A DNA stretch of 64,000 bases, from contig NZ_FNRX01000003.1 of NCBI RefSeq assembly GCF_900105195.1, positions 34,001 through 98,000 on the forward strand. The letters run 5' to 3'. Of the stretch, positions 8,220 through 16,559 are shown in pieces. The first letter of the stretch is position 1; the number at the start of each line of letters is the position of its first letter. Both the position numbers and the translations under genes were made by a program. This DNA comes from Rhodococcus pyridinivorans. Lineage in GTDB: Bacteria > Actinomycetota > Actinomycetes > Mycobacteriales > Mycobacteriaceae. The notes under the pieces were generated by a model. The model was not told the DNA's origin and ran no database searches. It saw only the letters and a program-made list of their open reading frames with translations.

Positions 8220-8529
8220 GAGATCCAGGCGGTCGGTCTGGAAGGAGGCGGTCTTCGGCTCGGATGGTGTTCGTCGTACGGCGCTGTCCACGTCGTTCGG
8301 CCTCTGTTAGCCCGCCCCATATTCCATGTACGTCGCCGAGACGGTAGGCGGATTCTCTACACGGGATGAGAACTGGGCAGTTGGCGCAGATCTGTTTGGC
8401 GGCACGTTCACGGCGAGCCTTCATTTCGCCGCTCTCGTCAGCGGGAGCGAAGAACAGATAATCACCCAGTGATCGGCATGCTGCGTGTCGGCGCCACTGC
8501 AGGCTGACTGCGGATCCTTTGTGTGCCAT
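8203..8529 (-). CDS. WhiB-family iron-sulfur regulator with IS21-derived C-terminus
   Basis: The frame carries all WhiB signatures: four cysteines (AACRS, then CANCPVLIPC) that ligate a [4Fe-4S] cluster, DYLFFAPADESGEMKARRERAAKQIC, and the GIWGG turn followed by LTEAERR. WhiB proteins bind sigma factor region 4 and control stress, division or resistance genes in actinobacteria. ATG 8529 (MAHKGSAVSLQW) is preferred; ATG 8556 is also in frame and neither has a clear ribosome site. The last residues (LSAVT) and the stop come from the terminal sequence of the IS21-like element, so the native C-terminus is missing. The core fold is intact, so it may still work. Confidence 0.82.
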   Translation of the reverse strand: MAHKGSAVSLQWRRHAACRSLGDYLFFAPADESGEMKARRERAAKQICANCPVLIPCRESAYRLGDVHGIWGGLTEAERRGQRRTTNTIRAEDRLLPDRPPGSLSAVT

Positions 8530-8570
8530 TGCGGTCTGCGGTGGGGGTCGATGCATTGCTATTTCGAAGG

Positions 8571-9497
8571 TCAAACTCTGTGAGGCCTATGATGACTTTT
8601 CCGGTCTGCGTCCCTACATGCCTTTTTGTTTCCGGATTCGGCCACGAAACGCTGGCGCAGTTCGCCGATTCCTTCGATCCAGCTGTCGAGCGACTCGCCC
8701 GGTTGCAGGAATCGCTGTGGGCTCTGGCCGACACCAACGCCGGCAGGGGTACCAGTGAAAATCACATCGCCCGGGTAGAGAGTGACTGTCTGAGAAAGAG
8801 CTGCAATCAGACTGGGGACAGGGAAGATCAGCTCGCACGTGCGTCCCTTCTGGACCTCTTCACCGTCGATCATGCAACCGAGTTCGAGATCGTCCGGGTT
8901 GTCGAACTCGTCCGGGGTGACCAGCCAAGGGCCTTGCGGGGTGAAACCGGGAAATGACTTGCCAAGTCCGAATTGTGGTGCTGGACCCCGCAGCTGGGAA
9001 ATGCGTTCGGAAATGTCCTGCCCTACGGTCAGTCCAGCGACGTGGGACCATGCATCGGCTTCGTCGATCCGGTGCGCTTCACGTCCTATGATCACGACCA
9101 ATTCGACCTCCCAGTCGACGTTGCCGTCCGCCGGGATGGTCACCTCGGTGTCGGGGCCGGAGAACGACGAGACGTATTTGGTGAACACCGGCGGCAGGTG
9201 GGTGGGTGATTCGAAGCCGGATTCGGCGGCATGATCGTGGTAGTTCAGACCTACCGCGAACACCTGCCGAGGTACCGGGGAGGGAGCGCCGAGCCGCGCG
9301 CGGTCGATCGCGGTCGCAGGCAGGCTTGCCACGACCACCTCGGCTGCCCACACCCGCACCTCATCCCACGACGAGTAGAGGGCGGACAGGCCAGGGCCGA
9401 AACGACCGTCGGACAAGGTGGCGATGTCGACGGCACGTTCGTCGCCGGGCTCTCCGACGACGAGAGCGGCACGATTATCAATGTTGGCAATACGCAT
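8571..9497 (-). CDS. Fumarylacetoacetate hydrolase (FAH) family enzyme
   Basis: A 308-residue protein from ATG 9497, with AAAGGGGAA upstream. FAH-fold enzymes hydrolyse or decarboxylate 2,4-diketo or acylpyruvate-type acids using Mg. Visible motifs are FAVGLNYHDHAAESG, PPVFTKYVSSF, VDWEVELVVIIGREA (metal-binding Glu residues), VGQDISER, LGKSFPGFTPQGPWLV and GDVIFTGTPAGVGVG. The last 20 or so residues (GNKKACRDADRKSHHRPHRV) are unlike the family and suggest a recombination scar at the edge of the catabolic island. In context it could act on a 2,4-diketo-3-deoxy acid made from the dehydratase product at 25 kb. The substrate is inference. Confidence 0.88.
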   Translation of the reverse strand: MRIANIDNRAALVVGEPGDERAVDIATLSDGRFGPGLSALYSSWDEVRVWAAEVVVASLPATAIDRARLGAPSPVPRQVFAVGLNYHDHAAESGFESPTHLPPVFTKYVSSFSGPDTEVTIPADGNVDWEVELVVIIGREAHRIDEADAWSHVAGLTVGQDISERISQLRGPAPQFGLGKSFPGFTPQGPWLVTPDEFDNPDDLELGCMIDGEEVQKGRTCELIFPVPSLIAALSQTVTLYPGDVIFTGTPAGVGVGQSPQRFLQPGESLDSWIEGIGELRQRFVAESGNKKACRDADRKSHHRPHRV

Positions 9498-10277
9498 GAA
9501 CGCGGTTCCCCTTTGTGCAGTGAGGTCATTCGATTCTCCCGTCAGGGCTGCAGGCGGTCGGCGAACCCGCACCCGACGAATGCATGCTTCCCCGAGGCGT
9601 CGATGCAGTGGTCACTACCTGGACACCTGTTCCAGGTGGCTCCCTTATGTGCAGCGCCGCTGGAGGCGCACATGTTTCTACCAGGAAGGCCCAGACCCGG
9701 AGTGCCGTGCAACACCAGCGGCAAGCACCCGGCTGTGAGGAATCGGCACCGCCGACCGTGGGGTTCGCCGACTGCCCTCACCGGCGATACCGGACTGTGC
9801 GTGAAATCCTTCTGATGAACCGCGGCGTCGTTCGGGCAGTCCCATGTCGAACGTCACCACAGTCCCCCAGCCCCAGCACGATGCGATGTGCGGTTCCACG
9901 CGGCGAGGCTGTCGCCTCTCGCGGTGCAATCGATCGGTCCCTGTTCCCTGACCACCGGACACCTCGGCATTGATGTCCAGGGTTCCGCATCGACCCACGA
10001 GCAACGTCAAGGTCCACGAGCTCGACCGACGCATATCCGGAATCGTCCTCGTGTGGGCCCGTGCACAGCCTGCGCTCGATCAGTTGGATCGAGCGCAGGC
10101 TCGCCAGATGACCAGCACGTTTCCTGATCTGAATCCGGCCACGCTCAAGTGCATCTGCTCCGGCCCCTCACCACCGTGTCAGCTGGAAGCGGGTGAGCAG
10201 ATCAACCGCTTCCTCGGTCGCATTGATCGCTGCCCTCAGCCATCCTCCGGACGTTCCCCGCCTCCGCCCCTACGTCG
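9498..10277. other. Long non-coding gap with one terminator-like hairpin
   Basis: I find no frame with family-like composition in this 780-bp stretch. The one clear element is a perfect 15-bp stem with a five-base loop at 10067-10101 (AGCCTGCGCTCGATC arm), about 180 bases past the stop of the hydroxyacid oxidase gene. It probably ends that minus-strand transcript. The promoter of the FAH gene must lie near 9500-9600, but I cannot place it. Confidence 0.55.
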
Positions 10278-11531
10278 TCATGCAGGGACTATGGAGTGGT
10301 TCGAGTATCCCCGTGGTACCTCGCGCAGTACTGCCATATCTGACCGCAAGTCGTCCACCTTGGTGGCGCCGAGCAGCTGCATCGTGCTACGGAATTCCTT
10401 GTGGAGCAGCTCGAGTGTGCGATCGACACCCGCTTCGCCTCCGGCCATCAAACCGTACAGGTAGGCCCGTCCGATCCAGGCTCCGCGAGCACCCAGTGCT
10501 ACTGCCGCGGCGATGTCGGCGCCCGATCGCACTCCCCCGTCGATATAGACCTCGGCCCGGTCACCGACTCGAGCTACCGTCTCTTGCAGCTGTTCCAATG
10601 GTGTGGTCGCTCTGTCGAGTTGACGGCCGCCATGGTTGGACAGAACCACCGCATCGGCCCCGGCGTCGACCACCATTTCGGCGTCATCGGGATGTTGGAC
10701 GCCCTTGATGACGAGGGAGCCCGGCCACATCTCTCGCAGCCATGCCACGTCTTTCACCGTGGAGGACGGATCGAAGATCAGGTTGGTCAGCTCGGCCGGA
10801 GATCCATCGAAGTGCTTCAGGGAGGCGAACTCCAGCGGTTCGGTGGTCAGGAAATTCATCCACCAGTTCGGATGCCGTGCACCGTCGATCACCGTCCGCA
10901 TCGTCAACGAGGGGGGGATTGTCATCCCATTTCGCAGATCGCGCAGTCGTGCGCCGCCGACGGGCGTATCAACGGTCAAGATCAGCGTGTCGCAGCCGGT
11001 CCGTGCAGCCTGATGGACAAACTCCGTGCTCGCAGCCCTGTCACGCCATAAGAACAACTGGAACCAGCGCCGTGTCTCTCTCGCCTCGGCCTCCAAACGT
11101 TCCAGGCTCGTGGTGCCCATGGTCGACAGCGCATATGGGACTCCAGCGCGTCCTGCGGCTCTGGCTACCGCCGGCTCGCCACTGTGATGCATCATTCGCG
11201 TGTATCCCGTCGGGCCCATCACGAGTGGGAAGTTCGCCTGTTGGCCGAGAATCGTTGTCGTCGTGTCGATGGCGGAGACGTCTCTCAGCACGTTTGGCCG
11301 AAACTCGACGCGTTCGAAGGCGGACACGCTGCGGGCGAGTGAGATTTCGTTCTCGGCGGCACCGTCGGTGTAGTCGAACACTGCGCGAGGTGACCGGCGT
11401 TTGGCGATCGATCGGAGGTCGTGTACGGAATTGGCCTTGCGCAAACGCCGACTCGTTGCCGACCACTCGATTGGTGGCGCCTGAAGAAGTGGTTTGAACT
11501 CGGACCACCGGGGAATGCGTCTCTTGACCAT
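10278..11531 (-). CDS. FMN-dependent alpha-hydroxyacid oxidase/dehydrogenase (LldD/mandelate dehydrogenase family)
   Basis: A 417-residue protein from ATG 11531. It shows the family's FMN barrel: SIAKRRSPRAVFDYTDGAAENEISL at the N-terminus, FPLVMGPTGYTRMMH, WFQLFLWRD, the catalytic-His block VLSNHGGRQLD and IDGGVRSGADIAAAVALGARGAWIGR. These enzymes oxidise L-lactate, mandelate, glycolate or similar hydroxyacids to the keto acid. The promoter can be read: TTGACA (complement of 11560-11565), an 18-bp spacer and GAATAC (11536-11541), which puts transcription at or next to the ATG. The palindrome CTGCATGCAG sits between -35 and -10, so the divergent GntR regulator probably represses it. ATG 11546 is an upstream alternative. 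Confidence 0.9.
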   Translation of the reverse strand: MVKRRIPRWSEFKPLLQAPPIEWSATSRRLRKANSVHDLRSIAKRRSPRAVFDYTDGAAENEISLARSVSAFERVEFRPNVLRDVSAIDTTTTILGQQANFPLVMGPTGYTRMMHHSGEPAVARAAGRAGVPYALSTMGTTSLERLEAEARETRRWFQLFLWRDRAASTEFVHQAARTGCDTLILTVDTPVGGARLRDLRNGMTIPPSLTMRTVIDGARHPNWWMNFLTTEPLEFASLKHFDGSPAELTNLIFDPSSTVKDVAWLREMWPGSLVIKGVQHPDDAEMVVDAGADAVVLSNHGGRQLDRATTPLEQLQETVARVGDRAEVYIDGGVRSGADIAAAVALGARGAWIGRAYLYGLMAGGEAGVDRTLELLHKEFRSTMQLLGATKVDDLRSDMAVLREVPRGYSNHSIVPA

Positions 11532-11535
11532 ACCT

Positions 11536-11565
11536 GTATTCTGCATGCAGGATGCAGCTTGTCAA
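11536..11565 (-). promoter_or_regulatory. Promoter and GntR-type operator of the hydroxyacid oxidase
   Basis: A 10-bp palindrome CTGCATGCAG at 11541-11550, followed by a further GATGCAG half-site. It lies between TTGACA (11560-11565, complement) and GAATAC (11536-11541). The same palindrome recurs at two other promoters of the island (15245-15254 and 15389-15398). Confidence 0.7.
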
Positions 11566-11616
11566 TACATAGCAGGGCTTAGGTAGTGTTTCGCCCTCTG
11601 GAGAAAGGTGGTAAAG

Positions 11617-12273
11617 ATGCCCATCGCGCCGATCGAGCATCCGCTGTCGTTGTCGGACTTGGCATACGATCAGGTCCGCTCCAGCCTGCTGCGGGGCGAG
11701 TTCCCGGCCGGACAGACGATGAGCGTTGTCAAACTGTCCAACGCACTCAACATGAGCAGAAGCCCTGTCGCCGCAGCCGTCGCCCGACTGGTCAGCGAGG
11801 GGTTACTCATCCAGAATCCCAACGGCAGCGCCGCTGTCCGCACGCTCGAGAAGCAGGAACTGCTCGCCGCCCTACAGGTTCGAGCCAACCTGGAAGGCTT
11901 GGCTGCCGAACTCGCTTGTTCACTCATGACTTCAGCTGACCTGCAGGAACTGAGCGACAGCCACAACCAGTTCAAGGCCTCGGTTGAGAGCGATGACCCC
12001 CATGCGGCCCGCCTAGCCGATCTCCGATTCCATCAGCTCATACAACAATCATGCGGCAACACCATTCTCGACGAGCACCTCTCGCGCCTCCAAGCGCAAG
12101 TCCTACTGACTACCTACACCGAGTCGTGGGAGGTCAGCGGCCGGCCGGCTTTGGCTGAGCATGCCGCAATTCTGGACGCGCTGCATCACGGCCGAAGCGC
12201 CGATGCGGCCCGCCTGGCACGCGAACACATCCTCGCGACCCGTTCCCGCGTCGGCCGGACCTGGCACACCTGA
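11617..12273 (+). CDS. GntR-family regulator, FadR/FCD subfamily (first of two)
   Basis: A 218-residue protein from ATG 11617, with GAGAAAGG ten bases upstream (GTG 11608 is also possible). Residues 10-70 form a winged helix (DLAYDQVRSSLLRGEFPAGQTMSVVKLSNALNMSRSPVAAAVARLVSEGLL). The rest is an all-helical FCD ligand domain with RFHQLIQQSCGN and EHAAILDALHHGRSADAARLAREHI, supplying the usual His residues for a metal-bound acid effector. It is divergent from the hydroxyacid oxidase and shares an 85-bp control region with it. It most likely senses a pathway acid and releases the CTGCATGCAG operators. Confidence 0.92.
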   Translation: MPIAPIEHPLSLSDLAYDQVRSSLLRGEFPAGQTMSVVKLSNALNMSRSPVAAAVARLVSEGLLIQNPNGSAAVRTLEKQELLAALQVRANLEGLAAELACSLMTSADLQELSDSHNQFKASVESDDPHAARLADLRFHQLIQQSCGNTILDEHLSRLQAQVLLTTYTESWEVSGRPALAEHAAILDALHHGRSADAARLAREHILATRSRVGRTWHT

Positions 12274-12617
12274 CTGTCCGTAACACCGCGGGCACAAAGC
12301 ACTTTGAGGACCGAGGAGCAGCAACGAGCGGCTGAACTCCCAGTGGTGTTCCAACAACTGAAAGCCTAGCTGAGCGCACTCGTGCTATACACCTGTGTCG
12401 ATGGCATCTGCGTTTCGACCCTGCACCAGCGGGTTCCAGTCCGGGCGGACCTGCTCGCGCCATACCGCCAGGTCGACACCGGTTTTCACCCGGTCCCGGA
12501 GGGATGCGTACACCGCGATTCTCGGGCCGAGGCCGCTCATGCTGGCCTCGGCCGCAAGTTTCTCAACGGGCGGAGCATCGCCAGCGGCCATGGCCGCCCC
12601 TGGCAGTGCACAAACAC
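12274..12617. other. Gap without a recognised gene
   Basis: Short frames occur on both strands, but none has a ribosome site together with family-like sequence. The minus-strand frame ending at 12385 reads ...RVKTGVDLAVWREQVRPDW..., which could be a decayed gene end; I cannot identify it. Confidence 0.4.
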
Positions 12618-12953
12618 TCACGGAACAGGCGCGGTGCCGCTCGCCTGCCCACGCGGGTAGACGCTTGCAAGACGACGTATCTCGTCCTCGACACAGTTCG
12701 ATTCCGAGAGTGCCTGCCATAATCGCTCGAGGAACCGGCCCGTTGTCATTCCGAAACGCACAAGGATTTCCTCTTGGGCAGGTCCGCCGTACGGCGCCCA
12801 CCTGTGGGCGAACTCAATGAGGAACTCCGCCTCAGGGTCAGGATGAGTGCGAGCGCGGCGAGCGCCAATCGGAGCCGGGCGAGGGCTCCGGCGCTGCGGC
12901 GACATCCGAGGCGGTTCCATCCGGCGCGGACGGTGGTATTGGTGCGAGTTCAT
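12618..12953 (-). CDS. DUF3263-like small protein
   Basis: The segment DPEAEFLIEFAHRWAPYGGPAQEEILVRFGMTTGRFLERLWQALSESNCVEDEIRRLASVYPR (roughly residues 39-100) resembles DUF3263, a short helix-turn-helix-like family of actinobacteria that usually reads ...FE..WW...G.KE..IRE.FG(L/M)S..RY. The N-terminal 38 residues are Arg/Pro rich and may not be translated, so the start is uncertain. It lies downstream of the GMC operon terminator on the same strand. Function unknown. Confidence 0.55.
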   Translation of the reverse strand: MNSHQYHRPRRMEPPRMSPQRRSPRPAPIGARRARTHPDPEAEFLIEFAHRWAPYGGPAQEEILVRFGMTTGRFLERLWQALSESNCVEDEIRRLASVYPRGQASGTAPVP

Positions 12954-12989
12954 GGGGTTTCACGCAAACTAGTCGAGGTAGGGCGCACA

Positions 12990-13023
12990 ACCGGCCCTGT
13001 GGCGTTCTCGCCGCAGGGCCGGT
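12990..13023 (-). terminator. Terminator hairpin of the GMC dehydrogenase operon
   Basis: Stem ACCGGCCCTG.GGCG against CGCC.CAGGGCCGGT with a TTCT loop and one mismatch. It starts seven bases after the stop of the small-subunit gene on the minus strand. Confidence 0.7.
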
Positions 13024-13029
13024 CGGGAC

Positions 13030-13443
13030 TCACGGCGTCGGGATGTAGACGGGACCTCTCGCAATGACACGGTCGGTGACCTCTGCTATCTCGTCGTAGT
13101 CCGGTTCATCGCGCATGGCCTGTTGGCCGGGGTATCCCAGCTTCGCGGTCACGCCGGCATCGAGAAAGTAGGCACCGGCAATCATCCGGCTCACGAGGTC
13201 GAAGCGAGGTGGGTCGAGACTGCGAATGCAGCCCATTGCGTCGGCCGGCCTGTCGGCCGGCAGGGTCGCCAAAGCCTCAATGAACAAGGCAGCTTGATCA
13301 TCACGTGCTCGCAACGCCCGCGGGATCAAGATCGTGGAGATACCGACTTCGGTGGCCGAGGGCATGTCCAGTGACGAGTCTGCCGGAATGAGGGTGTCGG
13401 CCACCCATTCGAGTTGAGTCTGGACGTCGTCCAGCGTGAGCAT
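13030..13443 (-). CDS. Small subunit-like protein of a GMC dehydrogenase (gluconate 2-dehydrogenase subunit 3-like)
   Basis: A 137-residue protein immediately downstream of the GMC flavoprotein gene, 35 bp apart on the same strand. It reads LEWVADTLIPADSSLDMPSATEVGI..., typical of the short partner subunit of membrane-type FAD dehydrogenases (gluconate 2-dehydrogenase subunit 3 family), where a Pro-Ala motif near the N-terminus and a helical body are conserved. Such subunits stabilise or help export the flavoprotein. I see no Tat signal in this copy. Likely co-transcribed with the flavoprotein from the promoter near 15266. Confidence 0.7.
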   Translation of the reverse strand: MLTLDDVQTQLEWVADTLIPADSSLDMPSATEVGISTILIPRALRARDDQAALFIEALATLPADRPADAMGCIRSLDPPRFDLVSRMIAGAYFLDAGVTAKLGYPGQQAMRDEPDYDEIAEVTDRVIARGPVYIPTP

Positions 13444-13478
13444 TGTTTCACCCTTCGCACAGGGCCTGAGGTGATCCC

Positions 13479-15116
13479 TCAGACGTTGATACTGACCTTC
13501 TGAGCGCGCGCGTGCTCGATCGCTGCCTCGGTGTTCCGTAGCGCCAGAGCGGCAACGGTCCCGGTCGGATTGACAGCTCCTGACGTGGGCATCACGCTTC
13601 CATCCATCACGAAAAGATTCGGTACATCGTGTGCCCGGCCGAAGCCGTCGACGACTGACGTTGCGGGGTCATCACCCATGCGCACAGTTCCGAGCAGGTG
13701 CCAGCCCGTCTCCCGCACAATCGGCGAAACCAGTGTCTCGTATGCGCCGGCCTCTCTCATCGATTGCTCAGCGAGTGCATGGTTGAACTCGAGCAGAGCA
13801 TGCGTGTTAGCGGACGCACTGTAGGTCACCTTCGGCGCCGGCATGCCGTTGCTGTCGACGAGGGTGTCATCCAATGTCACGGCGTTGGATTCGTCGGGCA
13901 GGTCTTCGGCGAGGATCGCCCAATAGGCCGAATGACCGAATCGCCGATGCACCTCATGGTGAAAGTCCGGGCCCCATGCACCACTACCACCCCAGGGGAA
14001 AGACCCTGTCGTGTTGAGGGGTCCACCGGTTCCCATCAACTGCCACTTGGCTCCGCGGTAGAACCCTCGATCCGCCCGCGTTTCGGCGAACTCGAGCGAA
14101 TAGGCGCGCTGGCCGAATGGCCCCTGCCAGCTTTCGAACGCGTCTTCGAACAGTCCCACTACGGTGCTGTAGGGGTGCATCATCAGATTCTTGCCCACCA
14201 GGCCCGACGAGTTCGCCAACCCGTGGGGATGAGCGTTACTGGCGGACGCCAATAGGATCCGCGGCGTCCCGATCCCGTTCGCCGACAGGACTACGGTACG
14301 CCCGGCCTGGAAGTGGGTCTTTCCGGTCGCACGGTCCACGTAGGTCACACCTGTCGCCAGTCCGGCGGAGTCCGTCTCCACACGCAGCACTCTGGCACGC
14401 TGGCGCAGCGTAACCCCGAGTTCGACCGCCTTGGGCCAGTGGGTGCGGTCGACCGAGGCTTTCGCTCCGTCGAAACACCCCCACATGCAGCTGGCCCGTC
14501 TCACGCATGGCTCCAAGGCGCCGTGACGAACAGTGGCGATCGCATTCGATCCCGGCCACCAATGCCAGCCGAGTCGATCATGTGCAGCGGCGAAACGTCG
14601 TTCGAGATCGCCCAGGGGGAACGGGGGAAGTGGGATGTCGAACCCCTCCGGATATGCCGGATCCCCCGGAACTCCCGACACCGAGAAGTCCGTCTCGACG
14701 CGCGCATAGAACGGCGCGAGGTCTTCGTAGGAGAGCGGCCAGTCCGCCGCTACGCCATCTAGTGTCTTGACCCGAAAGTCACTGGGCTTGAGGCGATGCC
14801 ATGCTGCAGCGTAGAGGATCGAGCTCCCTCCGACTCCGTTCCACATCAGCGGAGCAACTTCCGAGTCTGCATCGTTGATCGGATAGTCGGAGTCGGCTTG
14901 ACGCGTGTTCGGGTTCCACGAGAAGTGCTTGTCCTTAGTAAGCTCGAACTCCGGGTCTGCGCTCCGGATCGACGTGTAGTCCGGGTACTCGCCCTGTTCG
15001 AGACAGAGAACCGAGAAACCGCTCTCTGCGAACCTCTTGGCCGCGACCGCCCCGCTCGGGCCTGAACCGACGACGATGACGTCGTACACTTCTGCCGATG
15101 AATCAAGTAGGTCCAT
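13479..15116 (-). CDS. GMC-family FAD-dependent oxidoreductase
   Basis: A 545-residue flavoprotein from ATG 15116, with CTGGAGG seven bases upstream. The N-terminus has the Rossmann FAD motif DVIVVGSGPSGAVAAKRFAESGFSVLCLEQG, followed by the GMC signature MWNGVGGSSILYAAAWHRLKPSDF. Near the C-terminus are GWHLLGTVRMGDDPATSVVDGFGRAHDVPNLFVMDGSVMPTSGAVNPTGTVAALALR, containing the active-site His and Asn. It oxidises primary or secondary alcohol groups, often of sugars or polyols. With its small subunit it could pass electrons to the respiratory chain. Its upstream region at 15245-15271 carries the CTGCATGCAG-like operator and TTGACA. Confidence 0.92.
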   Translation of the reverse strand: MDLLDSSAEVYDVIVVGSGPSGAVAAKRFAESGFSVLCLEQGEYPDYTSIRSADPEFELTKDKHFSWNPNTRQADSDYPINDADSEVAPLMWNGVGGSSILYAAAWHRLKPSDFRVKTLDGVAADWPLSYEDLAPFYARVETDFSVSGVPGDPAYPEGFDIPLPPFPLGDLERRFAAAHDRLGWHWWPGSNAIATVRHGALEPCVRRASCMWGCFDGAKASVDRTHWPKAVELGVTLRQRARVLRVETDSAGLATGVTYVDRATGKTHFQAGRTVVLSANGIGTPRILLASASNAHPHGLANSSGLVGKNLMMHPYSTVVGLFEDAFESWQGPFGQRAYSLEFAETRADRGFYRGAKWQLMGTGGPLNTTGSFPWGGSGAWGPDFHHEVHRRFGHSAYWAILAEDLPDESNAVTLDDTLVDSNGMPAPKVTYSASANTHALLEFNHALAEQSMREAGAYETLVSPIVRETGWHLLGTVRMGDDPATSVVDGFGRAHDVPNLFVMDGSVMPTSGAVNPTGTVAALALRNTEAAIEHARAQKVSINV

Positions 15117-15244
15117 GGAGCCTCCAGGGTAAGTGTCTGTAAGCCGCGGCCGGCTTCGAGGTTCTGACCGCGATGCTGGATATACGCGAGCGGTGCACCG
15201 AGACGGGTGACCATCGGACGGATCGCCAAAGCGTCTGCTGCATT

Positions 15245-15271
15245 GTGCATGCAGAAAGAGAACTATGTCAA
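15245..15271 (-). promoter_or_regulatory. Promoter and operator of the GMC dehydrogenase
   Basis: GTGCATGCAG at 15245-15254 matches nine of ten bases of the palindrome at the oxidase promoter. TTGACA (complement of 15266-15271) lies just upstream, placing the operator in or next to the spacer and -10, as at the other two sites. Confidence 0.6.
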
Positions 15272-15388
15272 ACGTCACCTTTTCCGTGCAGGTACCGCGC
15301 TCATCACCGCTTCGAGGGTGAAACATCCACTCGAACTGGCCCGGCAACTCGCCCGGGAAGCGCCGAGAAAGTTCCACTCGACCAAAAC

Positions 15389-15406
15389 CTGCATGCAGCA
15401 TACGAT
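15389..15406 (+). promoter_or_regulatory. Promoter and operator of the D-2-hydroxyacid dehydrogenase
   Basis: Perfect CTGCATGCAG at 15389-15398, followed by the -10 candidate TACGAT (15401-15406). A weak -35, TCGACC, lies at 15378-15383 with 17-bp spacing. The GTG start at 15413 is seven bases past the -10, so the transcript is probably leaderless. Confidence 0.65.
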
Positions 15407-15412
15407 CCTGGG

Positions 15413-16393
15413 GTGACTCCCAGAACCGACAACCCTCAACATCCCGTGGTCGTTGTCCTCGACCACGCCTTCGGATCCTTGACCGCCGAACGCGCCACCG
15501 CCGCTGACCACAACGCCGACTTCCGAGAGCATCAGTGCCGGACAGAGCAAGACGTCGCGTCGGCCGCCCAGGGCGCCCTCGTCGTACTCGTCAACCAAGC
15601 TCCGGTCAACGAAGCCGCCCTCGCGTCGATGCAGCGGGGCGGCGCGGTGATTCGCTATGGCGTCGGCTATGACAACGTGGACCTCGACGCTGCGGCCCAC
15701 CATGGAATCGCCGTCGCGAACATCCCCGATTACGGAAGCCGAACTGTCGCAGATCATGCTGCTTCACTCATCGTGACTCTACTGCGCAGAATACCCGAGT
15801 ACGATTCGGCGGTGCGCCAGATGGGCTGGTTGCCCCCGGCTGGACTCGGCCCGATCCACGACTTCGCGTCGACCACCATCGGCCTGGTGGGCGTCGGCCG
15901 CATCGGCCGAGAACTGCATACGCGGTTGGCGCCGTTCGGGTTCAGCGTTATCGCCCATGACCCATTCGCAGATGTCGCCGCTATGGCGGCGATCGGTATC
16001 GAGATGGTCGACCTGGATGTGTTGCTGGCCCGCAGCAACGCAATATCTCTCCACCTTCCCTTGACCTCCGAGACTCACCACATCATCAATGCTCGGACGC
16101 TTGACCTGATGCGTGACGACGCGGTCCTGGTCAATACCTCACGAGGGCCGCTTGTCGACGCGCGGGCTCTCTGTGAGGCTCTGGAATCCGGGCATTTGAG
16201 GGGTGCCGGCCTGGACGTGTTCGAAGAAGAGCCCTTACCCGAAGACTCTCCGCTACGTCGGGCGCCTCGTCTCGTGTTGACCCCACATACAGCCTTCTAT
16301 TCGGAGCAGTCCCTGGCACGCCTACAGCAACTCGCGGCCGAGGAGGCAGGGCGCGCGATCCGCGGAGAAGAACTTCGATGCAAGGTCGTCTGA
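15413..16393 (+). CDS. NAD-dependent D-2-hydroxyacid dehydrogenase
   Basis: A 326-residue protein from GTG 15413; the longer frame from 15173 would overlap the divergent promoter. The Rossmann motif is TIGLVGVGRIGRELHTRLAPFGFSVIAHDP. Catalytic residues are in VNTSRGPLVD (Arg), GAGLDVFEEEPLP (Glu) and VLTPHTAFYS (His). It has the phosphoglycerate dehydrogenase/C-terminal-binding-protein type of fold. It interconverts a 2-keto acid and a D-2-hydroxyacid. With the FMN oxidase on the other side of the regulator, the cluster handles hydroxy and keto acids. Divergent from the GMC operon. Confidence 0.9.
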   Translation: MTPRTDNPQHPVVVVLDHAFGSLTAERATAADHNADFREHQCRTEQDVASAAQGALVVLVNQAPVNEAALASMQRGGAVIRYGVGYDNVDLDAAAHHGIAVANIPDYGSRTVADHAASLIVTLLRRIPEYDSAVRQMGWLPPAGLGPIHDFASTTIGLVGVGRIGRELHTRLAPFGFSVIAHDPFADVAAMAAIGIEMVDLDVLLARSNAISLHLPLTSETHHIINARTLDLMRDDAVLVNTSRGPLVDARALCEALESGHLRGAGLDVFEEEPLPEDSPLRRAPRLVLTPHTAFYSEQSLARLQQLAAEEAGRAIRGEELRCKVV

Positions 16394-16461
16394 CCAGCTC
16401 ATTCGGTCCGATTCCGGCATCACACGAGGCTTGACTCATGGCACAGATCACCCTAGCCTGT

Positions 16462-16473
16462 GATTGTTAATCC
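16462..16473 (+). promoter_or_regulatory. GATTGTTAATCC motif upstream of the aldehyde dehydrogenase
   Basis: This ATTGTTAA-type motif recurs, on either strand, in front of the alcohol dehydrogenase (23834-23846) and the dehydratase (24175-24187), and a related TGTTAATT lies beside the second gntR start (19856-19864). It may be the operator of the second GntR. A TTGACT box lies upstream at 16432-16437. Confidence 0.5.
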
Positions 16474-16559
16474 TTGACACGGATTTCTCTGAATGCCCGC
16501 GGCCGGTGGCCGGGGACCTTACCCAATCCGATCGGCGAGAGACCACGAAGGGCAACGAC

